Origin: Limnohabitans sp. Hippo3
GTDB taxonomy: Bacteria > Pseudomonadota > Gammaproteobacteria > Burkholderiales > Burkholderiaceae_C
Assembly (NCBI RefSeq): GCF_003063665.1
Contig: NZ_NESF01000008.1
Location: 62,001-126,000 of the forward strand
Reading direction: 5' to 3'
Length of the DNA: 64,000 nt
A program made the translations under genes and the position numbers. Below the pieces are notes generated by a model, which was given only the letters and a program-made list of their open reading frames with translations, did not search any database and was not told the DNA's origin. Positions 62,327 to 64,000 of the stretch are shown in pieces. Within the stretch, counting starts at the first letter, position 1. Each line of letters begins with the position of its first letter.

Positions 62327-62969
62327 GTTTTCACTTTGGGACATCGTCAGCAACTTGTTGCTGGCCGCGCGCTGGACGCTGGTGCTGTCGCTGATCGCTT
62401 TTGTCGGCGGCGGGCTGGTGGGCCTGGCCCTGCTGGTGGTCCGCACCACGCCCAACCGCAGCCTGCAACAAGCCGTCGCGCTGTATGTACAGCTCTTTCA
62501 AGGAACGCCTTTGCTGATGCAGCTGTTCCTGGCTTATTTCGGCATGGCCATGCTGGGCGTCGAGACCTCGGCGTGGACAGCGGCCACTGTGGCTTTGACG
62601 CTGTACAGCAGCGCCTTCCTGACCGAGATCTGGCATGGCTGCGTCAAATCCATTGGCAAAGGCCAGTGGGAAGCTGCCCAAAGCCTGGCACTGAACTTTG
62701 GCGAGCAACTGCGTTACGTCATCTTGCCGCAGGCGGCACGCATTGCGGTCGCGCCCACCGTGGGCTTTCTGGTCCAGGTGGTCAAGGGCACGGCACTGGC
62801 CTCGGTCATCGGCTTTGTCGAGCTGACCAAGGCCGGCACCATGATCACCAACGCCACCTTCAAACCCTTTGTGGTCTACAGCTGTGTGGCACTCCTGTAT
62901 TTCCTGATCTGCTACCCCATCAGCCTGTATGCACGCTCTCTCGAAGGTCGCCTCCATGTCCAACGCTAA
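62319..62969 (+). CDS. Amino acid ABC transporter permease (second)
   Basis: 216 residues from GTG 62319, preceded by CGGAGG at good distance. HisQ/GlnP-like, with LYVQLFQGTPLLMQLFLAYF and the EAA loop EAAQSLALNFGEQLRYVILPQA. It partners the first permease. The stop lies 14 bases inside the following ATPase gene. The high similarity of the two EAA loops shows they are paralogues within the same transporter. Confidence 0.93.
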   Translation: MVEFSLWDIVSNLLLAARWTLVLSLIAFVGGGLVGLALLVVRTTPNRSLQQAVALYVQLFQGTPLLMQLFLAYFGMAMLGVETSAWTAATVALTLYSSAFLTEIWHGCVKSIGKGQWEAAQSLALNFGEQLRYVILPQAARIAVAPTVGFLVQVVKGTALASVIGFVELTKAGTMITNATFKPFVVYSCVALLYFLICYPISLYARSLEGRLHVQR

Positions 62970-63708
62970 CTCTTCTACTGCCGCTGTCGCGATCACGGGG
63001 CTGCGCAAGTCCTACGGCAACAATGAAGTCCTCAAAGGCATCGACTTGCAGGTGCAAGCGGGCGAGGTGATTGCCATCATCGGCAAAAGCGGCTCGGGCA
63101 AAAGCACGCTGCTGCGTTGCATCAACGGGTTGGAGACTTTTCAACATGGCACTTTGACCGTCCAAGGCCAGCCCTTGGTCTATTCAGACCCCTCGGCGAT
63201 GCGCAAGCTGCGTCAGCAGGTCGGCATGATCTTCCAGTCCTTCAACCTGTTCCCACACCTCACGGTGGGCAAGAACATCCAGCTCGCACCGGGTCTGGTC
63301 AAGCAGCTGTCCGCCGCCGAGACCGAAGCCACAGCGCGCCGCTTGCTGGCCCGTGTAGGCCTGGCCGAAAAGTTCGACGCGTTTCCCGATCAGCTCTCGG
63401 GCGGGCAGCAACAGCGCGTGGCAATTGCCCGGGCGCTGGCCATGTCGCCCGGCATCTTGCTGTGCGACGAAATCACCTCGGCGCTCGACCCCGAGCTGGT
63501 GGGCGAAGTGCTGGCCGTGGTGGAGTCGCTCGCGCAAGAAGGCATGACGCTCTTGATGGTCACGCACGAGATGAACTTTGCCCGCAAGGTCAGTGACCGC
63601 GTGATCTTCATGCACCAGGGCTTGGTGCATGAGCAGGGCGCACCAGCTGAACTGTTTGCCAACCCCAAGACGCCCGAATTGCAGCAGTTTCTGTCGTCTT
63701 TGCACTAA
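62956..63708 (+). CDS. Amino acid ABC transporter ATP-binding protein
   Basis: 250 residues from ATG 62956 (AAGG nine bases upstream). Walker A IGKSGSGKST (42-51), Q-loop FQSFNLFPHLT, signature LSGGQQQRVAIARAL, Walker B LLCDEITSALDPELVG and H-loop MVTHEM are intact. The DEITSALDPE wording is the polar amino acid (GlnQ/HisP) variant. An upstream start at 62929 would overlap the permease by 41 bases and lacks a ribosome-binding site. Last gene of the GntR-led operon; a GC hairpin follows. Confidence 0.95.
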   Translation: MSNANSSTAAVAITGLRKSYGNNEVLKGIDLQVQAGEVIAIIGKSGSGKSTLLRCINGLETFQHGTLTVQGQPLVYSDPSAMRKLRQQVGMIFQSFNLFPHLTVGKNIQLAPGLVKQLSAAETEATARRLLARVGLAEKFDAFPDQLSGGQQQRVAIARALAMSPGILLCDEITSALDPELVGEVLAVVESLAQEGMTLLMVTHEMNFARKVSDRVIFMHQGLVHEQGAPAELFANPKTPELQQFLSSLH

Positions 63709-63759
63709 AGGCGCGTACCGCGCAACACTGCTTGCGTGCATCGGCTCACTGAAATCATC

Positions 63760-63782
63760 AGCCCACCCCACTAAGGTGGGCT
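63760..63782 (+). terminator. Probable terminator of the amino acid ABC operon
   Basis: AGCCCACC-CCACTAA-GGTGGGCT stem followed by GTTGTCATTTT, a broken U-rich tail. It lies 52 bases after the ATPase stop and before the ribosome-binding site of the CBS gene. Confidence 0.7.
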
Positions 63783-63808
63783 GTTGTCATTTTCAGGAGC
63801 GTTTTGCC

Positions 63809-64000
63809 ATGAACCTGTCCCAACTTTGCCAACGCGACATTCTCACCGTGAGCGCCGAAGCCCCGGTGCGCAAAGCCGCGGAAATGATGCGCGTCCACCA
63901 TGTCGGTGCCTTGGCCCTGACCGACCCCGAGGACGCCACACGCGTGGTGGGTGTGGTGACCGACCGCGATCTGGTCATCAACCTGCTGGCCCAGGACCGC
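63809..64000 (+). CDS. CBS-domain protein, N-terminal part (runs off window)
   Basis: 64 visible residues. CAGGAG lies 9 bases before ATG 63809. The sequence is one CBS motif in the usual layout: a short linker, TVSAEAPVRKAAEMMRVHHV, then GALALTDPEDATRVVGVVTD and the RDLV end. CBS pairs bind adenosine nucleotides; the rest of the protein, probably a second CBS motif, is outside the window. It stands behind a terminator and is likely its own transcription unit. Confidence 0.85.
   Translation, partial: MNLSQLCQRDILTVSAEAPVRKAAEMMRVHHVGALALTDPEDATRVVGVVTDRDLVINLLAQDR

Overview
The window looks like chromosome from a betaproteobacterium of the Burkholderiales, most likely a Comamonadaceae-type bacterium (inferred from gene content; no rRNA or marker gene is present). 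Supporting signs are high GC, dense overlapping genes, a methionine synthase split into two proteins, Bug-type solute-binding proteins, a monomeric NADP isocitrate dehydrogenase, DUF3297 and DUF6352 proteins, and several families of short palindromic repeats. No tRNA, rRNA, CRISPR array, transposase or integrase was found.

Layout. 1-6.9 kb: the end of a Gfo/Idh/MocA oxidoreductase, then a complete selenoneine locus (senA divergent from senB-selD), a two-domain cupin gene broken by an amber codon, and an AraC regulator. 7-11.9 kb: a thioredoxin-like protein, glutathione reductase, a carboxymuconolactone-decarboxylase/AhpD-family protein, a 2-haloacid dehalogenase and hypotheticals. 12-15.1 kb: a DUF3047 exported protein coupled to a VTT-membrane-domain/mercuric-reductase-like fusion, preceded by what looks like a gene remnant. 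15.1-26.3 kb: one minus-strand defence operon with almost every gene overlapping the next: HTH protein, hsdR, hsdM, hsdS, an AAA ATPase, an HNH nuclease and rhuM. 26.4-30.7 kb: a ynjBCD-F-like ABC transporter set with its CDP-alcohol phosphatidyltransferase.

30.7-43.4 kb: DUF6352, the C-terminal methionine synthase protein under an S-adenosylhomocysteine riboswitch, a cyanate uptake and cyanase operon, a NarX/NarL-like two-component pair, a tyrosine-phosphatase-like protein, the N-terminal methionine synthase protein and queC. 43.7-48.3 kb: recQ, a tautomerase, a LysR regulator and hppD. 48.6-54.9 kb: a carboxylic-acid catabolic cluster (Bug protein, type III CoA-transferase, HMG-CoA-lyase-like enzyme, divergent LysR, AcnB-ordered aconitase-like protein) that would fit a citramalate/citraconate-type pathway. 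54.9-60 kb: DUF3297, a YegD-like Hsp70, icd and a YebC-family protein. 60-63.7 kb: a GntR-led polar amino acid ABC operon; a CBS-domain gene runs off the right edge.

How they work together: selenium is built into selenoneine by SelD (selenophosphate), SenB (selenosugar) and SenA (oxidative C-Se bond formation), next to glutathione/thioredoxin-type redox genes. The restriction operon pairs a type I R-M system with an ATPase/HNH module that may be a second-line defence. The methionine synthase half that carries the B12 and reactivation domains is controlled by its by-product homocysteine precursor SAH. The most unusual structural observation is a set of Pseudomonas-like REP palindromes lying in frame inside the aconitase-like gene, where they are translated as a linker.
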